This document shows positions 26,791 to 38,900 of a DNA stretch of 64,000 nt, one piece after another. The notes below the pieces were generated by a model. That model did not search any database. It worked only from the letters and a program-made list of their open reading frames with translations, and had not been told where the DNA came from. Numbering within the stretch: the stretch's first letter is position 1; each line of letters begins with the position of its first letter. The DNA comes from Oreohelix idahoensis. Taxonomy: Eukaryota > Mollusca > Gastropoda > Stylommatophora > Oreohelicidae. Where the stretch lies: contig JAMPIV010021255.1 of the NCBI GenBank assembly GCA_024509875.1, positions 27,501 through 91,500 of the forward strand, in the 5' to 3' direction. The translations under genes were made by a program, and so were the position numbers.

Positions 26791-27100
26791 CTCAAGGATG
26801 CAATTGACTATCTCTTAAAAGAAATTATTTCAAAGTCTGAATCTCCCTATAGCTCAAGGGTGGTGCTATTAAGGAAACCTAGTAGTGAACCTAGGTTATG
26901 TATAGATTACGGGAAACATTTCATGGTTCAAAGTGATCACCATCCTTTATCGTTTTAGACAGTGTCCAAAAAGCTAAATTCCAGATTGTTAAGGTGGAGT
27001 TTATTACTGGCACCTTACTCATTTACAGTACAGTACATTTCTGGTAAGGAAAATGTTGGAGCGGACTTTTTAAGTCAGGAAAGAATGAACAGTCGTAACT
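26791..27100 (+). pseudogene. Element C reverse transcriptase / RNase H remnant
   Basis: Reading near 26791 gives AIDYLLKEIISKSESPYSSR, then VVLLRKPSSEPRLCIDYGK, the N-terminal part of a gypsy-type RT. It then jumps to the RNase H terminus, with YISGKENVGADFLSQ near 27030-27085. The catalytic palm with YxDD is deleted. Directly followed by the polypurine-like stretch and the right LTR. Confidence 0.75.
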
Positions 27101-27161
27101 TCAGCGTATGTTCCCAATAAATAGACTGCACATAGTACAGTGTTAAAAAAAATGGGGCCTA

Positions 27162-27680
27162 TGCAGCATAAAGAAAAATACGCTTAGCTATATTTTATTA
27201 TGTAAACACACTGTTCGTCAAAGGGTTAATCGTGACATGTACTTCTAGCATACGCATGCGCAGTCTATACCTCGCAGGGGAGGAGCGGAAAGGAAATATT
27301 TTCATAATGGCGAAGCAATTTGTGCATGGGGACGAATGGAAATTCTTAAAGGACGACTTCAGGCAGTGTTGTTTTACAATAATAATACCTGAGTTCGATG
27401 GTGGGAATGTTCATATGGAAATCTAAAAGGAAATTGGTAAGTAGGATGTACCTACTGTAATATCGGTTAGTTTATAGGGGGGCCACTTTAGATGGTAGGC
27501 CTAGTATTAATCTAGATAAATTTATTTAGACTGTATGCCCACATGGACAGCCAATATCAAGGAATGGATTTGAAGCTTCTCACAGGGAATTTCGAAGGAT
27601 ATTGACCAGACAGTGATAACCTAGGCCATTTAAGAGATATATGCCTTAATAAATTGCAAGGTTACACACAATGAACCCAT
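27162..27680 (+). repeat. Right LTR of element C, first part
   Basis: Matches 22658-23172, starting TGCAGCATAA and stopping at GAACCCAT, where element B begins. The divergence from the left LTR is visible as scattered substitutions and small indels. Confidence 0.8.
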
Positions 27681-27681
27681 T

Positions 27682-28409
27682 TGAATATTGATTTAATAAA
27701 GAATGTTCATAATCTCTGTCCATGACATGAGTGTTCTGGTTCTCATTCATTAGTAATAATCGTGCTTTAATTATCTGATATGCGAATGGGTGGTAAGTGT
27801 AGCCAACAAGTGAATATCTCAATGATTAATTTGATAAGTCCATCTTTTTTGAGTCCACGAGGAAAAACAGTTTATTTACGTAAGACAAACATACTTGACG
27901 ATATTAGTTAATGTAGTTCATAGTAAGCATATGTGATAAATTAAATACTTGCAAACATCCTATTATGGGTCCATGCCGTACTTGAACAAGCTGTCAAAAG
28001 AACATCATGGCTATATACTTGCGCTGCTGGGTTTCAGACAACCGGTAGTGAGCGCATGTGTCTTGACGAGACTGAATCAACTACTTAATCATTTATCTCT
28101 TCATTAATTACCATGGACTGACCCGTGTCCGTACTTGACTAATATATATATATATGTGCAGTAGCATCATGCACAACCTTGGAAGAGTAAGAAAATATCC
28201 GTCTTCACTACTTGACGGTCAATACAAAAAGGGTACGGTAACCTAGTCACCGAGCGTGACCATATCGACGCTTACACGTCACGACTTGACCGTGCATTTC
28301 GCGTTCATAACCACGTAAAGTATAAAGATCAATTTATATTAATTCCATTGACCCTAATCATGCGCACTGCCAATTTCTAGCAGACGCCATCAATAAAACT
28401 ACTGTAACA
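27682..28409 (-). repeat. 3' LTR of element B
   Basis: In the minus orientation it begins TGTTAC and ends ATTCA. Near-identical to 35481-36207. It contains a short TA run near 28142 whose length differs from the other LTR. Confidence 0.9.
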
Positions 28410-29201
28410 ATATTCCCTGCCCGCCGTGGGGAAAAAAAATCTATTAGATAGATTTTTTTACTACCTTACTCAATTATATGAAAAATTTAATAAAACCCGA
28501 CATATGGCCTACGATGTTCTTGTCTGGAACAGTGTCGTGGTCATGTCGATAATACATAAGTCATATAACATTATTAAACAAAGGTATGTCAACTGTCGCT
28601 AATAATTAGCTATTGAACTATTGAAGACTGTTGTGAGTGAGTAATGAAGTGTTAAGTAGAGAAAATTATTCTAACTAATTAAAATTAAACTAATTTGTGA
28701 TAGTAAGTATGTAATGTATTAAATAATTAACATCTAATTAAAGAACCTAATAGATAATGTCATAATAAAGACATGAGAAGTAAGGACAAATAAAGTAAAG
28801 AAAGAGAAAATAAAAATAAAATATAAATTAGTTTAGTTATGTGTGTTTACAATGAATTATTAGTGTCGTGTAATTACAACATAATTAACTTAATGATATA
28901 ATTAAAGAAAATAACATAATAATAAATTTCATGTGAACATCTTAACTAAAGCTATCTATTTTATACATAAAATATTTAGAGTATTTGCTTGTGTGATTTT
29001 TTTCTTTTTCATCATTTCTTTCTTTGACATATTTTCTTCTCTTTTTATTTTTTTCTCATTATTTTTAATCACACTTCAATTTTTATTATACTCTTCATTA
29101 ATTTAATAAATATTAAATTTAATGTCGGATGTGATGATCCATCCGTCGTTATGTCCCTTGTGAATCCGTGGAAAGGTCATTAGAGATTTAATACTGTTCA
29201 A
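28410..29201 (-). other. Element B 3' untranslated interval
   Basis: AT-rich sequence between the end of the pol frame and the 3' LTR, with a purine-rich tract on the minus strand at about 28411-28440. No open frame of note. Confidence 0.6.
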
Positions 29202-30760
29202 CTAAACTTCGTTCCTGATTATATATAAACTTGATCGTTTTGAGTTAGTCAATTTCTGTAACCAAACGTTATATGTCCAGCTTGGATTCATATCGTATTC
29301 AAGACTGTTTTCTTTTCCGGGTATAGCTTCGATAACAAAGTCATACGGCTGAAGAAGAATCGCAAATCTGGCAGGTTTAGGGCTTTTGTGGTTTGAGCGT
29401 CGTAATGAAGCAACCGCCTTCTGGTCCGTTTGAATGGTAAAAGGCGCTCCCAACAAGAATTTTTCTAACCTTGTGATTGCCCAAACAACGGCCAGTAACT
29501 CCCTGTCGACAGTGGAGTATTTCGTTTCAGGCGATTTCAATTTTCTGGAAATATACATAGTTGGATGAAGAATATCGTTGTGATATTGCAGTAGGCAAGC
29601 TCCGATACCGTAATTACTGGTATCTGTTCGAAGAAAGAATGTTTTGTGAATATCTGGCAACCGTAAAATTGGTGGCCTAGAGAAGATTGTCAAAATGTTA
29701 TTAAATGTTCTGTCATAATCTGTTGTCCACGTAATTTTATTTGGTTTGTCTTTTTGCAATAGTGAAGACAAGACAGCAGTGATTATAGACAAATTGGGAA
29801 CAAATCTGCTATAATACTGGACAAGACCCAGTAGACTTCGAATTTGTTTCTTATTTTGTGGGACTGTTAACTTCAAAATTTTTGATACATTGTGGGGAAT
29901 GGTTTTGATACATCCAGACCCTATAATATGTCCCAGAAAAGTTATCTCGTGAATAGCTATTTGCATTTTACTTGGTCTAGCTGTTAAGTTGTTAGATCTT
30001 AAAATCTCTAATACTGAAGTTAATCCTAACATGTGTTCATCAAATGAAGGACTAAATAGACAAATATCATCAATATATGTGATAATGTCCGATCTATCCG
30101 CCAAAATTTTTCGCATCATGCGAATGAACGTGGCTGGAGCATTCATTAGCCCAAAAGGCATCACATTCCACTGGTAAAGACCTTGTGGAGTCGAGAATGC
30201 TGTATAGTATTTGGCTTGTTCTGTTAAGGGAATCTGCCAATATCCCTTGGTTAAATCGATTTTTGTAAAATATGTTGCTGTAAAAAGACGAGTAAATAGA
30301 TCGTCAATAAGAGGGTGAGGTTCACTGTCTGCGACAGTATGTGCATTAAGTTTTCTGTAGTCAACGCAAAGACGTATATTATTGTATTTTTTTCTAACGA
30401 TAACTAACGGTGATGAAAACGGTGAGTTACTGTTTTCTATTATTCGTAATGCTAACATCTGATTAAGTTCCTGTGAAGTTTTATCTTGATAGTGAATAGG
30501 AACTGAATAAGGACGGAGTTTGATAGGTGTGTCGTCCTTCAGTATAATGTCATGTGAAATGACTGATGTACGACCCGGTATATCAGTCAAGACATCAGAA
30601 TATGTCTCTAAGATTTTACAAACTGTAGTATGTTCTTGAGATGTTAATGACGAAGAAATAGTGACATCTCTCCATGATTCAGAAGATTGTAATTCAGGTA
30701 TAGGGAAATGACATTTGGATTTCAGGAAATGATGATTCCTCTTCCTGAATCACCGAAAGA
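29202..30760 (-). pseudogene. Element B reverse transcriptase-RNase H
   Basis: A 462-residue open part (30590-29202) begins TDIPGRTSVISHDIILKDDT, just before the RT. Visible RT blocks are IRLCVDYRKLN, FTKIDLTKGYWQIPL, FGLMNAPATFIRMM and the catalytic YIDDICLFS. RNase H shows TDTSNYGIGACLL, DRELLAVVWAITRLEKF and TDQKAVASL. After IPGKENS the expected ADxLSR terminus is replaced by unrelated residues, so the 3' end is altered. Upstream, from about 30590 to 30760, the linker is broken by frameshifts. Function in life is copying element RNA to cDNA; this copy cannot be made as one polyprotein. Confidence 0.88.
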
Positions 30761-31029
30761 TTAGAATATTGGCAAGAACCAGTAGCTTGATTGTCTAAAT
30801 CCTGAAAAATGGATTGTAGATGTTGAGGACGAGTGAAGAACTCTTTCAGCATGTTTATGTGGTAAATTTTTTTCTGACCTTTAATGTCCAGTATGTAGTC
30901 GACGTCAGAAATTCTGTCTACAACCTTATATGGACCGTTCCAAGTGATTAACAGTCTATTGTCCTTTTTTGGAAGTAAAACGAAAGCTTCGTCACCAGGA
31001 AAAAACTGGCGTAATCGTCTATTTTTATT

Positions 31030-31891
31030 TTAGAACTGTCTAGATTTATCTTTTGCTGCTTCTGAGGAAGATGTTGCTCTTTGACAAGCATCTATGATTT
31101 GTCTACGTAAATTAATAACGTATTCATAAGATGACTGGGTTTCCTGAGTCATCTTAGAGTCGAGTAGTAAGTCTTTGATCAGTCCCATGGGACCTCTTGG
31201 TGGAGCACCAAACACTAACTCAAACGGAGAGAAACCGGTTTGTTCATTCGGAACCTCTCTGTACGCAAACAAAACTGCTGGGATAGCCCTGTCCCAGTCT
31301 TGAGGGTTATCAACTGTAACTTTATGCAATAATTGTTTAATGGTGCGGTTGAGTCTCTCAACTGCGCCATTACTCATGGGATGGTACACACTACTGAAAT
31401 TTCTCTCTATCTTAAGAATTCTCATAACCTCTTTCATTGCGTCGGACACAAATTGGGGCCCATGATCCGAAAGTAGTTTACTTGGGAACCCAATTCTAGA
31501 AAATATTAAGAACAAAGCATCAGCTATGTCCGATGTGGTTATATTTTTAAGAGGTATGGCCTCTTGCCATCGTGTACATAAGTCGATACACGTTAATATA
31601 TATCTGTGACCTCTTGCAGTTGGTAGAAGTGGACCAATAATGAGACTTGACTTCCTGGCAAATTACACAGGAACGTACATACGATGATACGTCTCGTGAT
31701 ATTCCCGGCCAGAAAAAAGATGACAACACTCGAGACCGTGTGCGAGTGTAGCCCATATGACCCGCGCATTGGGAGTCATGTGCATGCCGTAATATGTATG
31801 TTCGTAAAGGAGATGGTACCATAACCTGTTGTTTCAATTTATCCTGGTCCATACAATTTCTAAGTAAGATACCGTTTTTATAGTGAACCAA
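31030..31891 (-). pseudogene. Element B integrase, lacking its first catalytic Asp
   Basis: The zinc module is in 31891-31547 (RHAHDSQCAGHMGYTRTRSR, then YVRSCVICQEVK). After EVK the sequence jumps to LIIGPLLPTARGH in another frame. Compared with element A, about 25-30 codons are missing, including the block with the first catalytic Asp (AIDIIGP in A). The second Asp (LSDHGPQF) and the Glu (PMSNGAVERLN) are present in 31515-31030. The core ends in a stop at 31030-31032. Integrase inserts element cDNA; this copy is catalytically dead by deletion. Confidence 0.85.
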
Positions 31892-34056
31892 TGCTTAATC
31901 TTATTGTTGACAGCAATGTCATCATACTTGTTTACCAATGTAAAAAATTTCTTTAAAGAATTATCTTCCCTTTGTTTGAGAGCAAACGTGTCTCTGTCAA
32001 TTACTGATTTAGGTTCATTGTCAGTACAATCATCCACTTTGATACTTGGAGTATTCTCTTTTATTAATTCCTGAGCCTGAGCTCGTGTTGTTACAGCATT
32101 GGCCGTAGCCAAGTTTACACTTTCCCATTCTGAGATTTCCTCAGGTGTGCAGTCCTTACTGCCGTGGATACGTCCGATTGTGAGATAAGCAATAGGACTC
32201 TGAAGTAAACATACTTTAACTTGACCTGAAAAAAATGGGGTGTTAATGTCAATTATTGCTGTGGGATAATATTCAATGGTCCCACCAAAAGTTATGCAAC
32301 GTACAAACTCATTAGTAGCATAGCGAGGATGTACTAGTGATTGCCGGATGCCGATCGTGGTTGAACCGGAGTCTCTTAAAACTGAAATTATGTTTCCATT
32401 GAACAGTCCTTTATTAAAAATCAGTGTCCCAGTTCCATCATTTGCAGTGAGACTAATTGCAGGAATAGTCTGTGTAATTCTCATAGGCAATTGGCTGGAC
32501 TTCTGAAAAATAGAATGGCATTGTGGACAAACATTTGCCACATTATTATCAATAACACAACATGACGAAGATGAATGCGTTGGAATATCACTATTATGAA
32601 CAATTGGGGTTGCATTGTTAGTCAATGCTGCCCCTGCAGTATGATCAAATTTATTTTGATTTCTGGAGGTAGGACGTTGTCTGTTATGACTACCTGAATG
32701 ATCATTATTATTATTATTACCTCTGCCATTAAAACTCTTATTTCTTGGTCTGTAATTGTTATTACCATTATTATGCCACTTGTTATTATTATGGTTGGCA
32801 TTACCATTAAATGATTTATTCCAATTTGATTTGTTTTGATAACCATGGTTATATCTAAATTGAGGTGACTGGTTTCTAAACTGTGGTCTACCCCGGTTAA
32901 AATTCCCATTATTGTAAGAATTATTTAGTCCTTGATAATCATAGTAATTATTTCTTCTATTTGAAAAATTTCTGTCAAGGCTCTGAGCTCTTGATCTTTC
33001 AAAACCATGATATGCCATGTTGGAGGCAACTGGAAGTGGTTCCCTTACTTGTGTATTGGATATGCTACTATTGGGATGAGCAGTGCAGTAATTTAACGCC
33101 ATTTTTTCTAGTTCTTCTAAAGTCGAAGGTTTACGTTCCTGTAAGAACGAAAAGAATGGTGAACTTACAGAAGATAAGACCTTATCCCTACGGATTAAAT
33201 CAACCAACTTGTCATAAGATTTTTCCACACCAGAAAGTTCGACCCATCTGTTGAATGTATTGCGTATATTCGCAACGAACCCTGTAAAGTCTTCATTTGA
33301 TTCTGGCAGGAGAGTTTTAAATTTAATCCTTCATCCCTCTTCGTCCAAATGAAATCGACGTAGTAATAAAGCCTTAATGGCATCATAATCTCCAGCTATT
33401 GTTGGATCAACATTCTGAACTGCGCTTGCAGGTGCACCATCTAAAAATTCACTAAGTTTTAGTACCCATGTAGTTTTATCTAATTTATTAACCTCACAAA
33501 TTTTCTCAAAACGTAAAAGCCAGGCCGATAAATCATCAACATTTAATCTGAATGTCGGTAATTTGAAGTGATAATTACTTCTAGTTTGGTTAGGTGCAGA
33601 CATATTTTGGGAATTATCACTATATCTTACAGTAGCAGTTTGTGCCTGTAATTTCGCTGTTTCCAACTTAAGACGTTGTAATTCCATTTCTTGTTGCCGT
33701 ACAATTTCATCTTGCTTCCTTTTATTTTCCTCCATTTCTCTTATTCTGTTCTCTTTTTCATTCTCTTCCCTTTCCTGTTTTGCTATCCTTCTTGCTTCTT
33801 TTGCCTCAAGTTCTGCTATCCTTCTTGCTTCTTTTGCCTCAAGTTCTTCTTCTTGACGCTTCAATTCAGCTTTTCTCTCAAGTTCTTCCTGTTTAGCTAT
33901 GGCTTTCTGTTCTTCTTCTTCGCGCTTCAATTCAGCTCTTCTCTCAAGTTCCTCCTCCTTATATTTCGCAAATTCCGCCACTGCATATGCTTCTAGAACT
34001 TCTCCTCGTTTTCCAAAATCTTTACCGATTTTAACAAAATGGTCTAACGTAAGCAT
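31834..34056 (-). pseudogene. Element B gag-protease frame with one stop
   Basis: From the Met at 34056 the frame encodes a glutamate/lysine-rich coiled coil (residues about 25-125), with repeated ERKAELKRQEEELEAKEARR-type units. A capsid-like domain follows (LSAWLLRFEKICEVNKLDKT, then LLRRFHLDEEG). A TGA at 33331-33333 interrupts it, and the same frame resumes with gag, an asparagine-rich region (about 33000-32640) and a CPQCHSIFQ C-x2-C motif. A protease-like segment follows (VLRDSGSTTIGIRQ, with DSG). The frame ends at 31834 after a shift near 31885, where integrase begins in another phase. The Asn-rich linker and the CPxC motif are shared with element A. Confidence 0.85.
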
Positions 34057-35480
34057 TTTGTAATTTAATAATCTATTTATTTAATCAACTATCTGTATTA
34101 ATCAACAATATATATTACCATCAATTACCTATGTGTGCCCAGTGGCCAACGTAGTATTATTAATAGATAAATGTACCAAGTATTATACACTATGCCTATT
34201 ATATTCAAGGCAAACCCTCACTTTATAAGTATTTATCCATATATAATGCTATCATGCCCTAGTCATGATGCATAAAGTGCATAAGCAATCTTAAATTGGA
34301 CTAATACTGCAAATTGTTGCAATTAATTCAACAAGTCCATTTTTTTTTGAAAATTAATTAAAATATTTATATTGTATTATTACCTAATTAATTTACACTA
34401 TTATTATTACATACTCAATTTATAAGTTAATAAATACAAGACAATTAATCAACTAAAATGTTACAAGACATTAGCACATCACAATTGACAAATGCAAACG
34501 AAAAAAAAAATGATTATATTGAAACAAGCAAAAATCGGAAGTACATGCTAAGAAGAGAAACTAAATCTAGGTTACTACACATACACGTTAAATGATGACG
34601 TCACAGGACTCATAACTGACAAATATTTTACAATTATAAAATAAATGATAGGCAGATGAGAATGAACAGGATAGTTTACGAACAAGTTACGAAATGAATA
34701 AAATGAAACTCAATACAGCGAAATTACTACAAATATAACATTACTTTACAACTAAAACATCTAAGGTCGAATAACTTCAGGAGCAAACGCAGTATGCTGT
34801 CGGCAAATCTCAACAGATGCTTTGCAAATGCAGTTACCCAACTAATCCCTATCAGAACGGTTTTTAGATCTACTGACCATCTGAAAAGAGGTATTAGTCG
34901 ATCTAAAAACTCCCGAATCCAACCGCCCGCTTATACAAATAACAAATAGACAATCAATGACGAATGAAACATAGAACAATTAATTGCAGATAACATTCCC
35001 GAATAAAATGAAGTGGACTACACCTAGTTTTGATGAACCGAAAAAGGTTTCAATATTCACTTATCTTTTTGCGCCCAGTGATCTTCTTCAGTTAACACCA
35101 GTATACGTCAACGGCCAACTAGGTACAGTGAGCTGAACTTCATCGTTTTGATGGGGTTTCCGCTTGATATTCTTCTTGCAGCAATGCTTGTAGAAGGACA
35201 TTAGGTTTGACTTTCGTAAGGCTGCTAACGGTTGTCATTGACTCGATCGAAAAGGATGATGACGTATATTTGACCTCTAGTCACGTGCAGTGTCTCGTAA
35301 AGTCATGTGAACGTATTGTAACCGTAAACAATCGTGTTGCGAAGAAATTTGTCGCTAGATCTAACCTGATGAAGGAGAAGATTTTCGTATCCCCGAACTG
35401 GCCTACCAGTTCTCTGATACAGACGATCCGTTTAGCATATGGTCTGTGATCAGAATATCATGGAAGTTGCTGTAGGCCGT
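34057..35480 (-). other. Element B leader (untranslated)
   Basis: About 1.4 kb between the 5' LTR and the gag start. No convincing frame; an 80-codon plus-strand frame at 35207-35449 has no features. The primer-binding site next to the LTR at about 35480 could not be matched to a tRNA by eye. Confidence 0.6.
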
Positions 35481-36207
35481 TGAATATTGATTTAATAAAG
35501 AATGTTTATAATCTATGTCCATCACTTGAGTGTTCTGGTTCTCATTCATTAGTAACAATCGTGCTTTAATTATCTGATATGCGAATGCGTGGTAGGTGTA
35601 ACCAACAAGTGAATATCTCAATGATTAATTTGATAAGTCCATCCTATTTGAGTCCACGAGGAAAAACAGTTTATTTACGTAAGACAAACATACTTGACGA
35701 TATTAGTTAATGTAGTTCATAGTAAGCATATGTGATAAATTAAATACTTTGCAAACATCCTATTATGGGTCCATGTCGTACTTGAACAAAGTGTCAAAAG
35801 AACATCATGGCTATATACTCGCGCTGCTGGGTTTCAGACAACCGGTAGTGAACGCATGTGTCTTGACGAGACTGAATCAACTACTTAATCATTTATCTCT
35901 TCATTAATTACCATGGACTGACCCGTGTCCGTACTTGACTAAAATATATATATGTGCAGTAGCATCATGCACAACCTTGGAAGAGTAAGAAAATATCCGT
36001 CTTCACTACTTGACGGTCAATACAAAAAGGGTACGGTAACCTAGTCACCGAGCGTGACCATATCGACGCTTACACGTCACGACTTGACCGTGCATTTCGC
36101 GTTCATAACCACGTAAAGTATAAAGATCAATTTATATTAATTCCATTGACCCTAATCATGCGCACTGCCAATTTCTAGCAGACGCCATCAATAAAACTAC
36201 CGTAACA
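35481..36207 (-). repeat. 5' LTR of element B
   Basis: Partner of 27682-28409. In the minus orientation begins TGTTACGG and ends ATTCA. Confidence 0.9.
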
Positions 36208-36605
36208 ATAGGCTTGTGAATATACCAAACATTTTGATTGAGTGAATAGGATGGCTAAAGCTTGTCAAGCCTTTAAAACTACCCACAGTAGTCATTACTA
36301 ACCATAAGCTATTGTAGTGGGGTCTATTGGTACTATGTTACTAACTACCATAAAAGGACCAGCTGTGACTTGGCATGAGAGTGAGGAAGGCAAAATCTGC
36401 ATCATTAGTCATAGTTTCCTATTGATTGTTTATTATTTGATTGAAAATGTTTTGCAGTAGACACCAATCTGTCTCCCTACTCTGTATCATACAGAGCCAT
36501 TTCATTGTACACACAGCATCTGAAAAAAAACATTCTCATCTCAGCACACGGTACAGATAGCAAGCATCATAAGCAACCACTGGACACATCATATTCATTC
36601 TTTCA
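36208..36605. other. Sequence between element B and the second part of LTR C
   Basis: About 400 bp with no counterpart in the left LTR of C, where a different 235-bp stretch stands. Either a variant LTR segment or foreign sequence. No coding feature. Confidence 0.45.
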
Positions 36606-37443
36606 GGATCCTAGTGCACCATCACAAGTGTGATCATGTTCTGAGGTCCTTATATACTGCTATATGTGAAGTCCAGAGATAGAAGGAGCCTATTACTGTC
36701 ATTCCCCTTACTGTTTGGGAGTTTGTGCAGCACAGACTATCAGTGTGTTAGTACAATGCAACCGACTTGGACCAGAGTTAAGTCCCATGTATCTAGAAAG
36801 CAGTGTGAGACCGGCTACTACTGTCAATAGAATGTTTTAAATGATGAACCTGAACTGTAAAGATAGGAGAGACAGATAAACTTTAATAATTCACTATTAA
36901 AATAAATACAGAAGGACGGTGAGCATTCCTGGTGGACAAGATATAGTGTAAAGGAACTTGTTAATTAATAGATCCAAAGTGGATCATTTTTCTTTTGTAT
37001 TTACTTACAAATAGATTGGAATGTTACATACTCTACCATAATCACTATTGCCTCAACATTCACCCATCATCACAATAGTATATAGTGTAGATAATAAATT
37101 AATTGAATTGTAAGCCACTTGAGTTATTAATTACTTTTATTCAAAGGAGTTACAGTTCTATTTTCATAGTTAAATAAGTACATCATAGGGGATCAAAAAG
37201 TGAGAGGGCACCAGTATAATCTGCTTTTCTATATCTAATCCTTGCCACAGATTATTCACAGCATTGATCTTCTTGTGAGAGTGATACCAGTGAGCCCTAG
37301 ACACTGGGACTTCACTATTGTTCAGGAGAGAACCCTACTTCTGTCAATACTATTACTACATCTACATAAACTTCTCGCCACACTGGAGGCCGGTCCGGGA
37401 TATTCCTGTGTACCCAGAGCCATATCCTATCTACACTATCTAC
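36606..37443 (+). repeat. Right LTR of element C, second part
   Basis: Matches 23409-24263 in the same orientation, from GGATCCTAGTGCACC to CTATCTACA, with scattered differences (a few percent). The open frame of about 70 codons across it is shared by both LTRs but has no domain and is probably not used. Confidence 0.8.
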
Positions 37444-37740
37444 AGTTGATAATAAGCAATTAAATAGGCAGTACCACCTGTGCTGTTTATTAACACAACA
37501 AGGACTGTTGGAAGCAACGTAGGGTTAGGGGCAGTCTTACTGCAAAGATCGCAATCACAGCCCGGAGAATTGAACCCAGTTCTTATGCAAGCCGCAAATT
37601 GAGTATATCCCTGGATCTCAGAATGTTGGGGCAGATTTCTTGAGTAGGCACCCCCCTGAAGGAAAGCAGGAGAGTAAGAAGGAAAAGTTACCCTCTTATT
37701 GAGTGAATGCCTTGTTTGTGAATCCCGAAAAGAGCTCCAC
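37444..37740 (+). pseudogene. Gypsy RNase H terminal fragment
   Basis: Plus-strand reading near 37595-37670 gives IEYIPGSQNVGADFLSRHPP, the conserved end of gypsy-type RNase H. It is a distinct family from A and B (compare IPGVKNVFADCLSR in A) but close to the C terminus at 27030. No RT is attached. It directly follows LTR C. Confidence 0.7.
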
Positions 37741-38440
37741 AAGATGGTTCACGTTTTTGAATGGGGAGGCTCTTGTCATGAAGTCGGATTCACAACACGT
37801 CATTCTTTACCAAAACTGCACACCATACTATAGAAATAGAAGGATGCAGAGAGAACTAATGAAAACGCACCTTTAGGCAGTGTTTACAAATAACGTACTA
37901 GCCTAACAAAATATGTGTAACCGGGTTTCAGTAGGAGATAAAATACAGCAATATGAGCGAAGTACAGCATGGCAGAGGTCAAGAATTCACAACTAGAAAT
38001 GTTCATTTATAAGTGTGTGCAAAGTCCTCCACGGAAAGTATTACATTACTGGAGAAATCTCGAGAGGGAATACCTTGAGACATCAGTCAAGTCAACAAGT
38101 TTGCTGTTTAGGCTACGCATTTTAAGCCTTAGTTAAAGAACATCGCTCCAGAAATAATGAAGATAATTGAAATCTTAGTTTTCAATATTTGTACATCTAG
38201 ACAAATTAGGCATACATTTTGAGATACGCAAACACCCCTTTAGCCACTTCTTTCTGTATCGCCGGATGTGACGTGTAAACAGAGCCTGCCTTCTGCAAAT
38301 CTAGACCAGTCAGATTTGAAAATTACAGAGAGCGGAAAAAGAATAATAGTTTTAATGAAGAAAAACCTTTGCCATCTGCATCTGAGAGCAGACCAGTATA
38401 ACCATTAACAGCTCGACTGTATGTGCCTGAGGGTAAGAAA

Positions 38441-38441
<1 letters not shown>
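37741..38441. other. Non-coding interval, no gene recognised
   Basis: No repeat partner or coding feature seen. Confidence 0.45.
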
Positions 38442-38515
<74 letters not shown>

Positions 38516-38516
38516 T
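38442..38516. repeat. (TA)n(CA)n microsatellite
   Basis: About 58 bp of TA repeats followed by eight CA units. Confidence 0.97.
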
Positions 38517-38739
38517 ATGTATATAATAATATGTATTGCTATTGATTAATTACAGTGTGCGTTAGGAAGTGTGTAGGCTGGGCGTGTTTTAAACTACATG
38601 TTAATTTCTGGAGGCGAAACGCAATGCCTGTGAATAAATTGACAATGGTAGCAAAAGTGTGTCTATAGTTTTAGACAATCTTTAAAAGAATTATTTCTTG
38701 ATGAAATGGACCACACACCAGGAAGGATGAAAGACATTT

Positions 38740-38900
38740 TTTTAACTGTATTGATTGATATATTACTTAGTATGTTATACAAGACCTAATAAATGTATGG
38801 AGGCGAATCATGGACAGTTAGCTATAACCAAGGAATTGGAGAAATATATGTTCACAGTGAACTGAATTATGTTAATGCTGGCTTGATGTGACCTGTGCGT
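38740..38900 (+). pseudogene. Possible LINE RT C-terminal scrap
   Basis: Reading near 38795 gives MYGGESWTVS, and after a frame shift TKELEKYMFTV, resembling the YGAEaWT-then-KELEK block of LINE reverse transcriptases. Very short and broken. Confidence 0.4.

Larger units (their letters stand above)
27682..36207 (-). mobile_element. Gypsy-type LTR element B, decayed, integrase before RT
   Basis: Bounded by two LTRs of about 728 bp (27682-28409 and 35481-36207), which differ at about 18 sites by eye (roughly 2-3%). On the minus strand the order is leader, gag, protease, integrase, RT, RNase H. A purine-rich tract (GGCGGGCAGGGAATA) sits just before the 3' LTR. Breaks include one stop in gag, a frameshift and deletion in integrase, a stop after integrase and further breaks before RT. 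The bases flanking the LTRs (CCATT and ATAGG) are not a target duplication. The flanks suggest insertion into LTR C, but I cannot prove it. Confidence 0.85.
22658..37443 (+). mobile_element. Gypsy-type LTR element C with element B nested in its right LTR
   Basis: Left LTR 22658-24263, interior 24264-27161, right LTR in two parts (27162-27680 and 36606-37443). A polypurine-like stretch (A-run, then GGGGCCTA) directly precedes the right LTR at 27162. The interior encodes gag, protease and an integrase zinc finger, and only then reverse transcriptase remnants, so integrase precedes RT. Most of RT/RNase H and the integrase core are deleted. No matching target duplication was found at the outer ends. 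Confidence 0.65.

Noticed and set aside
33691..33996. 101-codon plus-strand frame rich in Phe, Cys and Leu
   Set aside because: It is the antisense shadow of the glutamate/lysine-rich gag coiled coil of element B.
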